Under the pieces are notes generated by a model. That model did not search any database, was not told the origin of the DNA, and was given only the letters and a program-made list of their open reading frames with translations. From contig NZ_LMVL02000008.1 in the NCBI RefSeq assembly GCF_001541345.2, positions 145,902 through 209,901 of the forward strand: 64,000 nt of DNA. The letters run 5' to 3'. Position 1 is the first letter of the stretch; every line of letters begins with the position of its first letter. This document shows positions 53,858-62,729 of the stretch, piece by piece. The translations under genes and the position numbers were made by a program. This DNA comes from Gillisella vitis (GTDB lineage: Bacteria > Pseudomonadota > Alphaproteobacteria > Rhizobiales > Rhizobiaceae).

Positions 53858-55900
53858 TCATTCTTCCACGCCAGACCATAGGCGACTGTCAGGAAGGAGA
53901 GGCGCGTGCCTGTTCCACTTGGCGAGTTTTTCCCGGTAGCGCCGTCGATAGGTTTGATCGTCCTCGAAATCGATATTCTCCAGGGCGAATTCGACACCGA
54001 TTTCGTAATAGGCATCCATGTTCAGGAGCTCGGGCTTGGGCGTTTCGCCCCGCTCGCATTCGCCTTGCATCTGCCAGAACAATTCTTCAAGCCGACGGGC
54101 GAGACCGGGCATGTCGCGCAGCGCGCTGGTTTCGAATTGCCGGCTCAAGCTTTCCTTGACGGCCATAAGGCTCTGGCGATCCTGGGCGAAGGCGATGGCG
54201 CGCCGCACATAATCCTCTGGAGACTGGCAGATCAGCTCCGGTGCGCCCGCCGATGCCACGACGCTGGCGCAAAAACGCGATGCGAAGCTTTTGCCCGGGA
54301 AGGTCAGGACCGGCAGGCCCATGTTGATGGCGTCGGCGGCGGTGGAATGCGCACCGTAAGGGAAGGTGTCGAGAAAAAGATCGGCGACAGCGATGCGGGC
54401 AAGATGCTGTGCATTGCCGGCCTTGGCCGCAAACAGCAGCCGCGCCGGATCAACGCCGCACCGGGTTGCCGTATCGCGCAGACGCTGATTGACCTCTTCG
54501 TTGCCGGACAGCAACCAGAGCAAGCTGCCGGGCGTTGCCTGCAGGATGGTCATCCAGCGGGTGAAGCCGCTTTGCGTAATCTTCTGCATGCCGTTGAAGC
54601 AGGCAAAGACGAAAGCGTCTTCGGGTAGGCCCACTTCGGCGCGTGTCGGGCGTGGCGCCACCTTCCGCTTGCGATCGACCGGCTGGTTGCAGGCGATCCG
54701 CAACACTTTTTCCGAATAATAGATCTCGTGTTCAGGCGGAACAATATGATTGTCTGCAATCATATATTGATGGAAGGGGCTCGCCATCGAGCCGGGATAG
54801 CCGCAGAAATTGACGATAACCGGGGCGGGGCGATAGGCAAAAATCCGGGTTCTTGCATGCTTCGTATAGCCGTTGACGTCGATCAGAACGTCGATTTCAT
54901 CGGCGGCGATCAGCCGGGCGGCATCGACGTCGCTCAGCGCAAAAATATCGCGCCAGCCATCGACCGCCTGTTTGATGCGTTGCTGGGTTTCGTCGGTTTC
55001 TATCGGTTCGCCGCAATAATAGGCGAACACTTCGATACTGGTCTTGTCATGTAATTCCAGCACTTCGCGCAGCGCAAAGCCGACCGCGTGGTCGCGAAGA
55101 TCGGATGACAGATAACCGACTCGTAACCGCTGGCCGGTTCCGGTCTTCTGACGTGGTAGCTGGCGGGCTACGGCGCTGAGATCTGGGCGGCCGATCATTG
55201 TTTTGTTGCAGCGATAGGCCTTGGCCAGATGAAACAGTGGATCGTCAGAGTAGCAAGAGATCGTCAAGGGCGACACCGCATCCAGCAGCTGGCGCATCGT
55301 GACATGGGGAGATTCTTGAAGGACCGGCCATTTGCACTGACGCAACCGTATGGCGGACCAATGTTGACCGGCTTCAGTCTTTTCGGGCCGCAGTTCGATT
55401 GCCTTCCACAGAGAGGCTTCAGCCTCTTCCATCAGACCGGCGTTTTCCAGCACGCGACCGATATGTTCCAGCACCATGATGCGATTGGCCAGTCGGTCAG
55501 GCGAAATATCCGTGGTCATTTCGGCATAGCTGCGCCATTGTTGCAGGGCATCGTTCAGCAGCCCGCTGTCTTCCAGAGACCTGCCCAGATTGACATGGGC
55601 GGCGCCGAACTGCGGATCAATCTTCAGGCAGGCGCGCAGAGCATTGATCGCTCCAGCCATATCGCCAAGCTGCCTTAAGGTGACGGAATAGTTGAAATAG
55701 ACCATATGTACCAGCGGATGGGCGCTGTTATAGGCGATCCAGACCTTGTAAAGTTCCATGGCCTGATCGACGCGACCTGCTCTGGCGCATTGCTCGGCGA
55801 CTTCGAACAACTTTGTCAGCGAGAGCTGTTGAGTGCGTGCCTGCTCCACGAAGTCGGCAGGAGGTGTCGCGATAGTCGATGTTACAATGCCAGTGTCCAT
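53858..55900 (-). CDS. TPR-containing GT41 glycosyltransferase (O-GlcNAc transferase / SPINDLY-like)
   Basis: 680 residues from the ATG at 55900 (MDTGIVTSTIATPPADFVEQ), with GGGGTGG upstream; the frame open to 56092 is unlikely. Residues about 25–175 hold four TPR-like helix pairs (ACLKIDPQFGAAHVNLGRSL, LEDSGLLNDALQQW…). The catalytic part follows the OGT pattern: RVGYLSSDLRDHAVGF, VNGYTKHARTRIFAYRPAPV with FCGYPGSM, ACFNGMQKITQSGF (Lys near the UDP site), and LDTFPYGAHSTAADAINMGL. Such enzymes add sugars to Ser/Thr of proteins in the cytoplasm. It lies 302 bases downstream of the Ser/Thr-rich octapeptide-repeat gene on the same strand. Target protein and sugar donor are inferred. Confidence 0.93.
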   Translation of the reverse strand: MDTGIVTSTIATPPADFVEQARTQQLSLTKLFEVAEQCARAGRVDQAMELYKVWIAYNSAHPLVHMVYFNYSVTLRQLGDMAGAINALRACLKIDPQFGAAHVNLGRSLEDSGLLNDALQQWRSYAEMTTDISPDRLANRIMVLEHIGRVLENAGLMEEAEASLWKAIELRPEKTEAGQHWSAIRLRQCKWPVLQESPHVTMRQLLDAVSPLTISCYSDDPLFHLAKAYRCNKTMIGRPDLSAVARQLPRQKTGTGQRLRVGYLSSDLRDHAVGFALREVLELHDKTSIEVFAYYCGEPIETDETQQRIKQAVDGWRDIFALSDVDAARLIAADEIDVLIDVNGYTKHARTRIFAYRPAPVIVNFCGYPGSMASPFHQYMIADNHIVPPEHEIYYSEKVLRIACNQPVDRKRKVAPRPTRAEVGLPEDAFVFACFNGMQKITQSGFTRWMTILQATPGSLLWLLSGNEEVNQRLRDTATRCGVDPARLLFAAKAGNAQHLARIAVADLFLDTFPYGAHSTAADAINMGLPVLTFPGKSFASRFCASVVASAGAPELICQSPEDYVRRAIAFAQDRQSLMAVKESLSRQFETSALRDMPGLARRLEELFWQMQGECERGETPKPELLNMDAYYEIGVEFALENIDFEDDQTYRRRYREKLAKWNRHAPLLPDSRLWSGVEE

Positions 55901-56202
55901 ATCCACCCCAGGAACAGTCGGCCGCAAGGCCGGTAACGACAGCAGGCCGATGCCGATAGGCATGGGGCCTGACGCATAACACTTTTCCACGGTGAACGGG
56001 ACCGCGATGTCATGCCTTGTCTTGGTAGCGGCATTAGCTTGCATCGGGCTTGACGAAGGATTGACGGCGAAAACACAGGCAAAACATTGCATTTGGACAG
56101 AATGGAGCCTGTAAAAGCAAATGCGGCGCCTGGATGAGGCGCCGCATCTGGTCTTGCTATCGAAGGTTTTGGAAGCGCGGCCTAAGCCGCGCCCGTCAGC
56201 AG
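55901..56202. other. Gap between octapeptide-repeat gene and TPR-GT41 gene
   Basis: About 302 bases. Its right part carries the terminator of the repeat gene (56110–56147). The rest should hold the TPR-GT41 promoter or carry read-through. No gene was recognised. Confidence 0.4.
56110..56147 (-). terminator. Terminator after the octapeptide-repeat gene
   Basis: A perfect 10-bp stem (ATGCGGCGCC / GGCGCCGCAT) with a 7-base loop is followed on the minus strand by TTTGCTTTTAC. It lies 55 bases past the stop of the repeat gene, so the downstream glycosyltransferase has its own promoter or depends on read-through. Confidence 0.75.
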
Positions 56203-57762
56203 TTAGATGCTTTGATATGCGAGAATGATGGCTTCAACCTGCGACGAATTGAAAGCCTGAACCTGCGTGGTGCTCAGCGACTGCAACTGGTCGCTGGTCA
56301 GGGCGCCGATACCATCCGTGGACAGGCCGGTGATCGACTTGGCGCTGATCGCGGCGATATCGCCGGTGGAGAAGGTAACGAGATCGGCGGTTTCGAGCGC
56401 AGAGATCTGCTTGGAGCTGAGGTTGGCCACCTGGGTGGTTGTCAGAGCCTCGGCTTGAGCAGTCGTCAGAGCCGCAACCTGGCTGGTGGACAGGCCGCCG
56501 ATTGACTTGGTGGAGATCGACGCGACCTGGTCCGTTGACAGGCCAGCCACGGCATCGGTGGTGAGGACGCCAACCTGGGCTGAAGACAGGGTTGCCACCT
56601 GGGTTGTTGACAAAGCAACGATCTGGTCGGAGGACAGGGCCTTGACCTGTGTGGTGGACAATGCGGCGATCTGTGCCGTTGTCAGGGCGGCTCCATCCGC
56701 GGTTTCCAGCGCAGCTATCTGGGTTGTGGTCAGGCCGCTGATGGACTTGGCGCTGATTGCAGCAACCTGGGTGCTGGAAAGGGTAGCAATGGCGTCGGTG
56801 GTCAGGGCGGCGATTTGCTTTGCGCCGAGGGTAGCAATCTGGCCGGACGACAGCGCGCTGACCTGGTCGGTGGACAAGGACGCGATCTGCGTGGTGGACA
56901 GGCCGACAATGGTCTTGGTGCTGATGGCGGCGAGATCGGTGCTGTCGAGCGTTGCGACATCAGCCGTGTCGAGGCTGCCGAGCTGAGCCGAAGAGAAGCC
57001 GGAAATCTGCGTGGACGACAAGGCCGAGACCTGGTCGGAAGACAGGGCTTTGACCTGAGCGGTGGACAATGCGGCGATCTGTGTCGACGTCAGGGCGGCA
57101 CCATCCGCGGTTTCCAGCGCAGCTATCTGGGTTGTGCTCAGGCCGCTGATGGACTTGGCGCTGATTGCAGCAACCTGGGTGCTGGAAAGTGCAGCAATTC
57201 CGTCGGTAGTCAGGCCAGCGAGCTGCTTGGCGCTAAGAGTAGAGATCTGGCCGGTTGACAGCTGAGTGACCTGGTCCGTGGACAAGGCGCTAAGCTGCGT
57301 CGAGGTCAGGCCGGAGACCGCTTTGGTGCTGATTGCCTGGATCTGGTCGGACGTCATCACCGCGATATCGTCGGTGCCAAGTGCAGCGATTTGCGTGGCG
57401 GACAGAACTGAAACTTGCGACGACAACAGGTTGGCCGTCTGCGTCGTGCCGAAATTGCCGATCTGGGAGGCGGTCAATGCGGCCACAGCCTTGGTGCTCA
57501 AAGCGGCTTCCTGACCCGAGCTCAATGCTGTCAGCTGGCTGAGTGTCAGGCCGACAACGCCAGTAGCGGAAATGGCACCCATCTGGCTTGAGTCAAGCAC
57601 AGCCAAGTCTACCGTTTCGATAGCTGCGATCTGCTTGGAAGACAATGCCGCAACCTGAGTGGTCGACAGTGCAGCTGCATCGGCCGTGTTCAGTGATGCG
57701 ATCGCCGTGGTGGACAGCGCCTTGATTTGCGTGATGGATAACGACGAAACAATAGAAGTCAT
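56203..57762 (-). CDS. Octapeptide-repeat protein, Ser/Thr-rich (about 63 tandem repeats)
   Basis: 519 residues from the ATG at 57762. From about residue 9 to the end the protein is a tandem of 8-residue repeats of the form A-L-[ST]-[ST]-x-[QD]-[IV]-A (for example ALSTTQVA, ALSSKQIA). Each repeat has two or three Ser/Thr and the hydrophobic positions 2 and 7 are kept, as expected for a solenoid or beta-helix-like stack. There is no cysteine and no N-terminal signal peptide; the end is EAIILAYQSI. A block of 17 repeats is duplicated within the gene (offset 408 bases). It is a likely surface or secreted protein, but export is not shown. Confidence 0.85.
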   Translation of the reverse strand: MTSIVSSLSITQIKALSTTAIASLNTADAAALSTTQVAALSSKQIAAIETVDLAVLDSSQMGAISATGVVGLTLSQLTALSSGQEAALSTKAVAALTASQIGNFGTTQTANLLSSQVSVLSATQIAALGTDDIAVMTSDQIQAISTKAVSGLTSTQLSALSTDQVTQLSTGQISTLSAKQLAGLTTDGIAALSSTQVAAISAKSISGLSTTQIAALETADGAALTSTQIAALSTAQVKALSSDQVSALSSTQISGFSSAQLGSLDTADVATLDSTDLAAISTKTIVGLSTTQIASLSTDQVSALSSGQIATLGAKQIAALTTDAIATLSSTQVAAISAKSISGLTTTQIAALETADGAALTTAQIAALSTTQVKALSSDQIVALSTTQVATLSSAQVGVLTTDAVAGLSTDQVASISTKSIGGLSTSQVAALTTAQAEALTTTQVANLSSKQISALETADLVTFSTGDIAAISAKSITGLSTDGIGALTSDQLQSLSTTQVQAFNSSQVEAIILAYQSI

Positions 57763-58333
57763 TGAGATGTGCCCCTTGGGTTAACGGAATGCCAACATCA
57801 CCCTCCCACCATGGATTCTATCGGGTCACGACATATCGCACCGTCGAATCAAATCGCATCAGAAGAGAAAATGCTACTCAGGACATGGCTCGGATGAGCC
57901 GGCACGTTAGGAGCGCATCATGCATAAGAGCCCCACAGAAGCTCTGATCCTACGTCAATTGACGATAACGTGTTGCAAAGGTGCATGTCGTTTCGTCAAA
58001 ATTTGCCTTTAACATAGTCCATCTCCGTTCTTCACGAGAGATTGACTTATGCAATCATATGTACCCGAGGAATTACTAATTTTCATTTAATGGGGGATTT
58101 TAGAGCGAGGGTGCAACTTCTGTTGCTAGCAACGTTATTTGACCCCTGATGTCTCTCTCGGCGCAATTCTCAAAAAACATTGCATTTATTGAATGTTTTT
58201 CTCGAAAATCGATTCTTGATAATAACAAATTCCAGAAATCCGCGTTATCTGGTGGAGATGTAGATCGCGGCCTTCTTATCGCAAACACAATGATTTACCA
58301 TTCAGGTCGAACAGCAATGGGGAATCGGGGTTT
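57763..58333. other. Divergent region between repeat-protein gene and glf
   Basis: About 570 bases. It is AT-rich in the right two thirds (57990–58290), with long A/T tracts, and must hold the promoters of the octapeptide-repeat gene (leftward) and glf (rightward). The region contains no credible reading frame. AT-rich character is typical of regulated or recently gained surface genes. Confidence 0.5.
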
Positions 58334-59437
58334 ATGAAACAAATTGCAATTGTCGGCGCAGGGCTTTCAGGAGCCGTCATCGCTCGCGAACTCGCCGCAG
58401 CGGGACATAAGGTCTCCGTATTCGAGGCGCGCGATCATATCGCTGGCAATTGCCACACGGCGCGGGACCCGGAAACCGGCGTCATGGTGCATGTCTATGG
58501 GCCGCATATCTTTCATACCGATAATGAGACTGTCTGGAACTACATTACTGGGTTCGACACATTTCAACCCTATACCAACCGGGTAAAGGCCATAACGGAA
58601 GGTCAAGTCTTTTCGCTACCGATCAACCTTCACACGATCAACCAATATTTCGGCAAGACCTTCAACCCGGCGCAGGCCCGCGCCTTTATCGAATCAAAGG
58701 GCCTGAAAATGGATCAGGAGCCCCAATCCTTTGAAGAGCAGGCGCTGAAATTCATCGGCAAGGAGCTTTATGAAGCTTTCTTCAAAGGCTACACGATCAA
58801 ACAGTGGGGTGTGCAACCGGACCAGTTGCCGGCCAGTATTTTGAAACGGCTTCCAGTCCGGTTCAATTACGACGATAACTATTTCAATCATCGTTTCCAG
58901 GGCATGCCCAAGCACGGTTATACGCAGATCGTCGAGCGGATACTGGATATCGACGGCGTTGAGGTTCACCTGAACAGGCCCTTTTCTCCGGCAGAAAAGG
59001 ATGATTTCGACCATGTCTTCTATAGCGGTCCACTGGATGCCTGGTTCGACTATCGCGAAGGCAGGCTTCCTTATCGCACGCTGGACTTCGAAATCCTGCG
59101 GGGGGAGGGTGATTTCCAGGGAAATGCCGTGGTCAATTATTGTGGCTCTGACGTGCCCTATACCCGGATTACTGAACACAAGCATTTCTCGCCCTGGGAA
59201 ACGCATGAGAAAACCATCTGCTATAAAGAGTATAGCCGCTCCTGCACGGAGAAGGACATTCCCTATTACCCGGTACACCTGACAGGTCTGTCGGATAACC
59301 TCACCCGCTACCAGGAACTGGCCGCAGCTGAGAAAAATGTAACCTTCGTTGGCCGGCTCGGCACTTTCCGCTATCTCGACATGGATGTCTCCATCGCCGA
59401 AGCGCTTGATTGCGCAAAGAAATTTTTGTCTGATTGA
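58334..59437 (+). CDS. glf: UDP-galactopyranose mutase
   Basis: 367 residues from the ATG at 58334. It opens with the FAD-binding Rossmann motif IAIVGAGLSGAVIARELAAA (about 4–23) and RDHIAGNCHTARD, typical of Glf. The middle contains GPHIFHTDNETVWNYITGF, the mobile-loop/substrate region, and later LPYRTLDFEI and YFNHRFQGMPKHGYTQIVER. It converts UDP-galactopyranose to UDP-galactofuranose in the cytoplasm, the donor for Galf-containing surface glycans. It stands divergently beside the octapeptide-repeat and TPR-GT41 genes; no Galf transferase is recognised in the window. Confidence 0.95.
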   Translation: MKQIAIVGAGLSGAVIARELAAAGHKVSVFEARDHIAGNCHTARDPETGVMVHVYGPHIFHTDNETVWNYITGFDTFQPYTNRVKAITEGQVFSLPINLHTINQYFGKTFNPAQARAFIESKGLKMDQEPQSFEEQALKFIGKELYEAFFKGYTIKQWGVQPDQLPASILKRLPVRFNYDDNYFNHRFQGMPKHGYTQIVERILDIDGVEVHLNRPFSPAEKDDFDHVFYSGPLDAWFDYREGRLPYRTLDFEILRGEGDFQGNAVVNYCGSDVPYTRITEHKHFSPWETHEKTICYKEYSRSCTEKDIPYYPVHLTGLSDNLTRYQELAAAEKNVTFVGRLGTFRYLDMDVSIAEALDCAKKFLSD

Positions 59438-59508
59438 GATAGGGTAAGCTCAGAGGTGACGCAGAACTCTTGAGTTCATTGGGGTGTTTTAGGCCACTAT
59501 AGCTGCGG

Positions 59509-59718
59509 TGGGAGACGGACAATGCCAAGCTGGACGAGATCGTCACCGATCTGTCTTTTGATAAGGTCATTTTGACCGCCGGTTCTGCCGGCCATGACGA
59601 ATGCCGCGATAATTTTTGCAACGTCACCCAGGTCGAAGCGGTGTTGAAGACCTATTTTGAAACCGGAAGAAGCAATCAATTCTGCCAATTAGCTTTCTAT
59701 CTCTGTGTTGGTGGTTGA
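59509..59718 (+). pseudogene. Possible gene remnant after glf
   Basis: An open frame of about 69 codons begins after a TAG and reads WETDNAKLDEIVTDLSFDKV, then ILTAGSAGHDECRDNFCNVT, ending in a stop at 59718. It has protein-like composition but no start or ribosome-binding site, as in a 3' fragment of a decayed gene. The parent family was not recognised. The antisense frame is less convincing. Confidence 0.3.
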
Positions 59719-59788
59719 TCGACAGGGGATCACGCTATAAAAGTCTGGCGCGGAGTCAAACGGCTACGGGAATTCAAGAGGAAATGTC

Positions 59789-59992
59789 ATGCCTACTGGT
59801 ACTGTGAAATTTTTTAACGACGACAAGGGTTTTGGTTTTATCACGCCCGAAAATGGTGGAACGGATGTATTCGTTCACGTGTCTTCCCTGCAGCGCGGTG
59901 ACTCGCTCAGAGAAGGTGACAAGGTCAGCTTCGAAATCGGGCAGGACCGTAAGACCGGGAAGTCGAAGGCTGAAAACGTCAGCGTGCTTTAA
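59789..59992 (+). CDS. cspA: Cold-shock protein, CspA family
   Basis: 67 residues from the ATG at 59789, preceded by AAGAGGAA. The whole cold-shock domain is present: GTVKFFNDDKGFGFITPENG with RNP-1 (KGFGFI), DVFVHVSSLQ with RNP-2 (VFVHV), and the ending GDKVSFEIGQDRKTGKSKAE. It is an OB-fold RNA chaperone. It differs from the copy cut by the window start at several positions (PTGT for AETG, DD for NN). It stands in an accessory-looking stretch. Confidence 0.96.
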   Translation: MPTGTVKFFNDDKGFGFITPENGGTDVFVHVSSLQRGDSLREGDKVSFEIGQDRKTGKSKAENVSVL

Positions 59993-60125
59993 CAACGGAG
60001 CTGCGTTCAGTGCAATGGTGCGCACGAACGCATTCCGTGAGTTGAACTCGAATTTGTCGACATGCTCGAATAGAAGGCGAGACGATATTCTGATCGCCAA
60101 TTCTACCTCGATCTGTTCCTAAAGC

Positions 60126-60162
60126 ATCGGACCGAAAAGTGATAATCGCTTTTCGGTCCGAT
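60126..60162. repeat. Rhizobial-type palindrome downstream of cspA
   Basis: ATCGGACCGAAAAG and CTTTTCGGTCCGAT form a perfect 14-bp inverted repeat around TGATAATCG. Very similar ‘AGCATCGGACCGAAAAG…CTTTTCGG’ elements are common between genes in rhizobia and may terminate transcription. The sequence near 30771 (AGCATCGGATCGAAAGGC) resembles one arm. Confidence 0.65.
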
Positions 60163-60370
60163 CATTTAGTGAATGCGAGCACAGGCCGCTTTGTGAACTC
60201 CCAGCTGTTTCAAGTTCACGGCCTTATTTCCAAACATTTATATCCACTACAAATGCAATCTGTCCGCAGAAAGGCAACCGCCTTTGCGCGCCAGGAATCT
60301 TCCAATATTCCGGCTGATGACAAGGTTATACCAAGTCTCGAAGATTCTCACGCATCCTCGATTTGAAAAA

Positions 60371-60418
60371 GTTTCGAATATCTCAAATGCATCAATGGAT
60401 TGAAATATTCGAAAGTGG
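60371..60418 (+). repeat. Dispersed palindromic repeat, copy B
   Basis: GTTTCGAATATCTCAAATGC and its imperfect inverse (TTGAAATATTCGAAAG) match about 40 of 48 positions of 6427–6474 in the opposite orientation. It abuts the left edge of the methylase remnant, so it may mark a past recombination junction. Confidence 0.7.
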
Positions 60419-60419
60419 T

Positions 60420-60899
60420 GACGCCACCGATCTGAAGCGGGCCGCTCGGTTCATTTATCTCCAGAAGCTCGCCTTTGGTGGCAAGGTTGCGGGCCAGAAC
60501 TTCGGCGTCCAGCACAATGGCAGCGCCCGGTTTAATCTAAACCGGTTGGCTCCGCTCCCGGAAGATGTCCACGAGCGCCTCTCTGGCGTCCTCATCGAGA
60601 ACCTGGACTGGTTGGCCTTATCAACCGCTATGACCGGCCGGGTGTGCTGTTCTATCTCGACCCGCCTTACTTCGGCTGTGAGGACGATTACGGCAAGGCG
60701 CTGTTTGGGCGGGATCAGTTCGAAGTCATGGCGGATCGACTGAAAAGCCTTCAGGGTGTGCTTGTTCTGTCGATCAATGATCGGCCGGAGATTCGCGAGA
60801 TCTTAACGGGGTTTCGGGCTGAAGAGGCGGAATTGTCATACTCGGTGGCAGGCGGGAAGGGAACAGAGCGCGGGAGTTGATTTTTTATGGTGGGGATGG
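60420..60899 (+). pseudogene. Frameshifted remnant of a D12-class DNA adenine methylase (Dam-like)
   Basis: The left frame reads ATDLKRAARFIYLQKLAFGG and KVAGQNFGV, as in Dam/phage adenine methylases. Near 60620 the frame shifts, after which NRYDRPGVLFYLDPPYFGCE carries the catalytic DPPY motif, followed by LSINDRPEIREIL. A second break occurs near 60878, after which ELIFYGGDG reads in another frame. The N-terminal SAM-binding part (the FxGxG region) is absent. The gene is therefore dead, probably a prophage or mobile-element trace. Confidence 0.8.
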
Positions 60900-61063
60900 G
60901 TGATGTTGAGAGCAAATGCTTAAGGGCAGCTTTGCGCCTGAAGCAGAAATGCGTCTAGGCGTTGATCAGGGTCGCTTTCTACCCCATTTGAGCCATTGGC
61001 TGTAACATTCTTAAATCCTAAGCGCTGCCAATCGGTCGCTTAGTTTTGGGCGTGCTTCGTCCG

Positions 61064-61591
61064 CTACGGTTCTTTGGCGAGTGCAGCTTTCGCCTCATCA
61101 ATGAACTTTCGCTTCAACTCATTGTATTCGGCCCGACCGGTGGGGGCAGCTGCAATCGCGGCCTCTTTCGCAGCAACGTAGGCCTGACGGAGATGCATAT
61201 CCCGCCTTAGAGCGTCCCGCAGTTGCAGGTTCGAGGTCCAAGACTCTCCCTCGAATTCAACGATATGAAGCAAGTGCGTGCGTTCGCTTCTGTCTCGTCC
61301 TCGTCCAAAAATGAAATGGCCTGGGATACCTGCGTGCTCTGCATAGTCGTATCCCAAGCCTTCCAATAGCTCGACGCACTCTCGCCAGCCCTCCAGCGGA
61401 CGAATACCAACCAGAATGTCGAGTATCGGCTTTGCTTTCATCCCCTCAACGGACGTTGATCCGTAATGCTCAACACCTTTTGCAAGAATCCCAAGTGCGG
61501 TTTTGATCCGGCCACTTTCGGTCTCAAATTCCAGCTTCCAGGCCGGCTGGTAATCCACCAAGTAATTCACACCGTGCTTCAGTCCCAGCAT
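61064..61591 (-). CDS. GrpB-family protein (nucleotidyltransferase-like)
   Basis: 175 residues from the ATG at 61591 (MLGLKHGVNYLVDYQPAWKL); a GTG two codons upstream is possible. Motifs are VEHYGSTSVEGMKAKPILDI (the G-S-T-S…D-I/L of the NTase-fold) and LRDALRRDMHLRQAYVAAKE. GrpB/UPF0157 proteins are found alone or fused to dephospho-CoA kinase; the reaction is not well known. The gene is isolated and on the minus strand. Confidence 0.88.
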   Translation of the reverse strand: MLGLKHGVNYLVDYQPAWKLEFETESGRIKTALGILAKGVEHYGSTSVEGMKAKPILDILVGIRPLEGWRECVELLEGLGYDYAEHAGIPGHFIFGRGRDRSERTHLLHIVEFEGESWTSNLQLRDALRRDMHLRQAYVAAKEAAIAAAPTGRAEYNELKRKFIDEAKAALAKEP

Positions 61592-61856
61592 TTGCACCTG
61601 CCTATTTCTCCTGCCGCCTACAACTCCTCGTCAGATTAAAGGATTATTGGTTAGAGCCAGACAGTCCTCTTTCCACTCCATGACAAATATGACTGGACCG
61701 ACCCCTTAAATGACCGCATCGGACCAAAAGCCACCATGGCCGGTTCGCGCCAGAAGAAGACGTGTTTCCTTTCGCGACGCTTGACCTTGAAGCCAAGCAA
61801 GCAAATTATTCTCGGTCTGAGTAGTTGGATTAACCGCTGATTTCGGAGGTCACGAG

Positions 61857-62084
61857 GTGACTATCGTATTCATTGTTGTTCTTGTCTTGGCTTGCGGCGT
61901 CGTCGGTGCGACGATGCCGCCTCGTAGATTGGGGTCTAGGTTCACCAAGCTCGATTACTCCCAAGCGTATGACAACCTCCAGAAGCCGATTTCTCGTAAA
62001 ACGGCATTCTGGATGAAAATGCGGCTTCTTCTTTTGCTTGTCGCGTTAGTTGGATTGATCGGATTCCTCTGTATAGTCCTGTAG
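61857..62084 (+). CDS. Small two-helix membrane protein, function unknown
   Basis: 75 residues, starting at GTG 61857 behind a strong GGAGG. Two hydrophobic segments (IVFIVVLVLACGVVGATM near the start and LLLLLVALVGLIGFLCIVL at the end) flank a basic, polar loop (PPRRLGSRFTKLDYSQAYDN…). The well-spaced ribosome-binding site favours a real gene. No family was recognised. Confidence 0.6.
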   Translation: MTIVFIVVLVLACGVVGATMPPRRLGSRFTKLDYSQAYDNLQKPISRKTAFWMKMRLLLLLVALVGLIGFLCIVL

Positions 62085-62729
62085 GGTTTTGTCCCCGATG
62101 CACCACGTCAACACCCGAGGTAAATGGCCATTTGAGTGGCCTTCAAACTATGTTCGAATCAACTTTTTGATATGCGATTTCGAATTTTCATTTTTCCGGT
62201 TCTGCGTGTCAAAATTCCGGAAGTCCGCGGCTGTTGTCTGTAAGGCAGATGTGGAATTGGCGGGAATTTACGAAATTTCATGGAAACATGTGGGAGTGGT
62301 TGTTTCAAAAAGATATTTTCCAATCCATTCGAGCCATGCCCTGGTAAAATGCGCGGCGACAGGCTTGTGATCTGCGCGTAAGCGTACTTTATGATCAAAC
62401 CTAACGTGCACCTTCAAAAATCATTCAGGGCAAGGGTGACATTTTTCAACGGATTGATATTGCCGGAACATTGTCAGCTTGGCTCGCCAAGCCTCGACAG
62501 ATTTGCCTTTAAATTCAGACAGTAAAAATTTCGCGCCGGAATTATACTATGTGAGCCAAAAATGCATTGAAATTAATGACTTGTTAGATTCAGACCATTA
62601 GGTGAAAATTTCACAGCGGGCCTTAGGATCCAGGCTGTACTGAAGTGCCGCTTATGTTCCATATGTGAACATTATCTGATTTTGGGCGGCGGTTTTTCGG
62701 GTCTGTTAACCGGCAGGGGCGTGGCACAG
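62085..62729. other. Non-coding gap before the diguanylate cyclase
   Basis: About 645 bases, AT-richer than the average, with no credible gene. Frames on both strands lack ribosome-binding sites. No RNA motif was recognised. Confidence 0.45.

Noticed and set aside
56486..57514. Several plus-strand frames opposite the octapeptide-repeat gene
   Set aside because: The 24-base coding repeat leaves the other frames open by periodicity; they show the same Val/Ala/Ser/Asp pattern at the same period.
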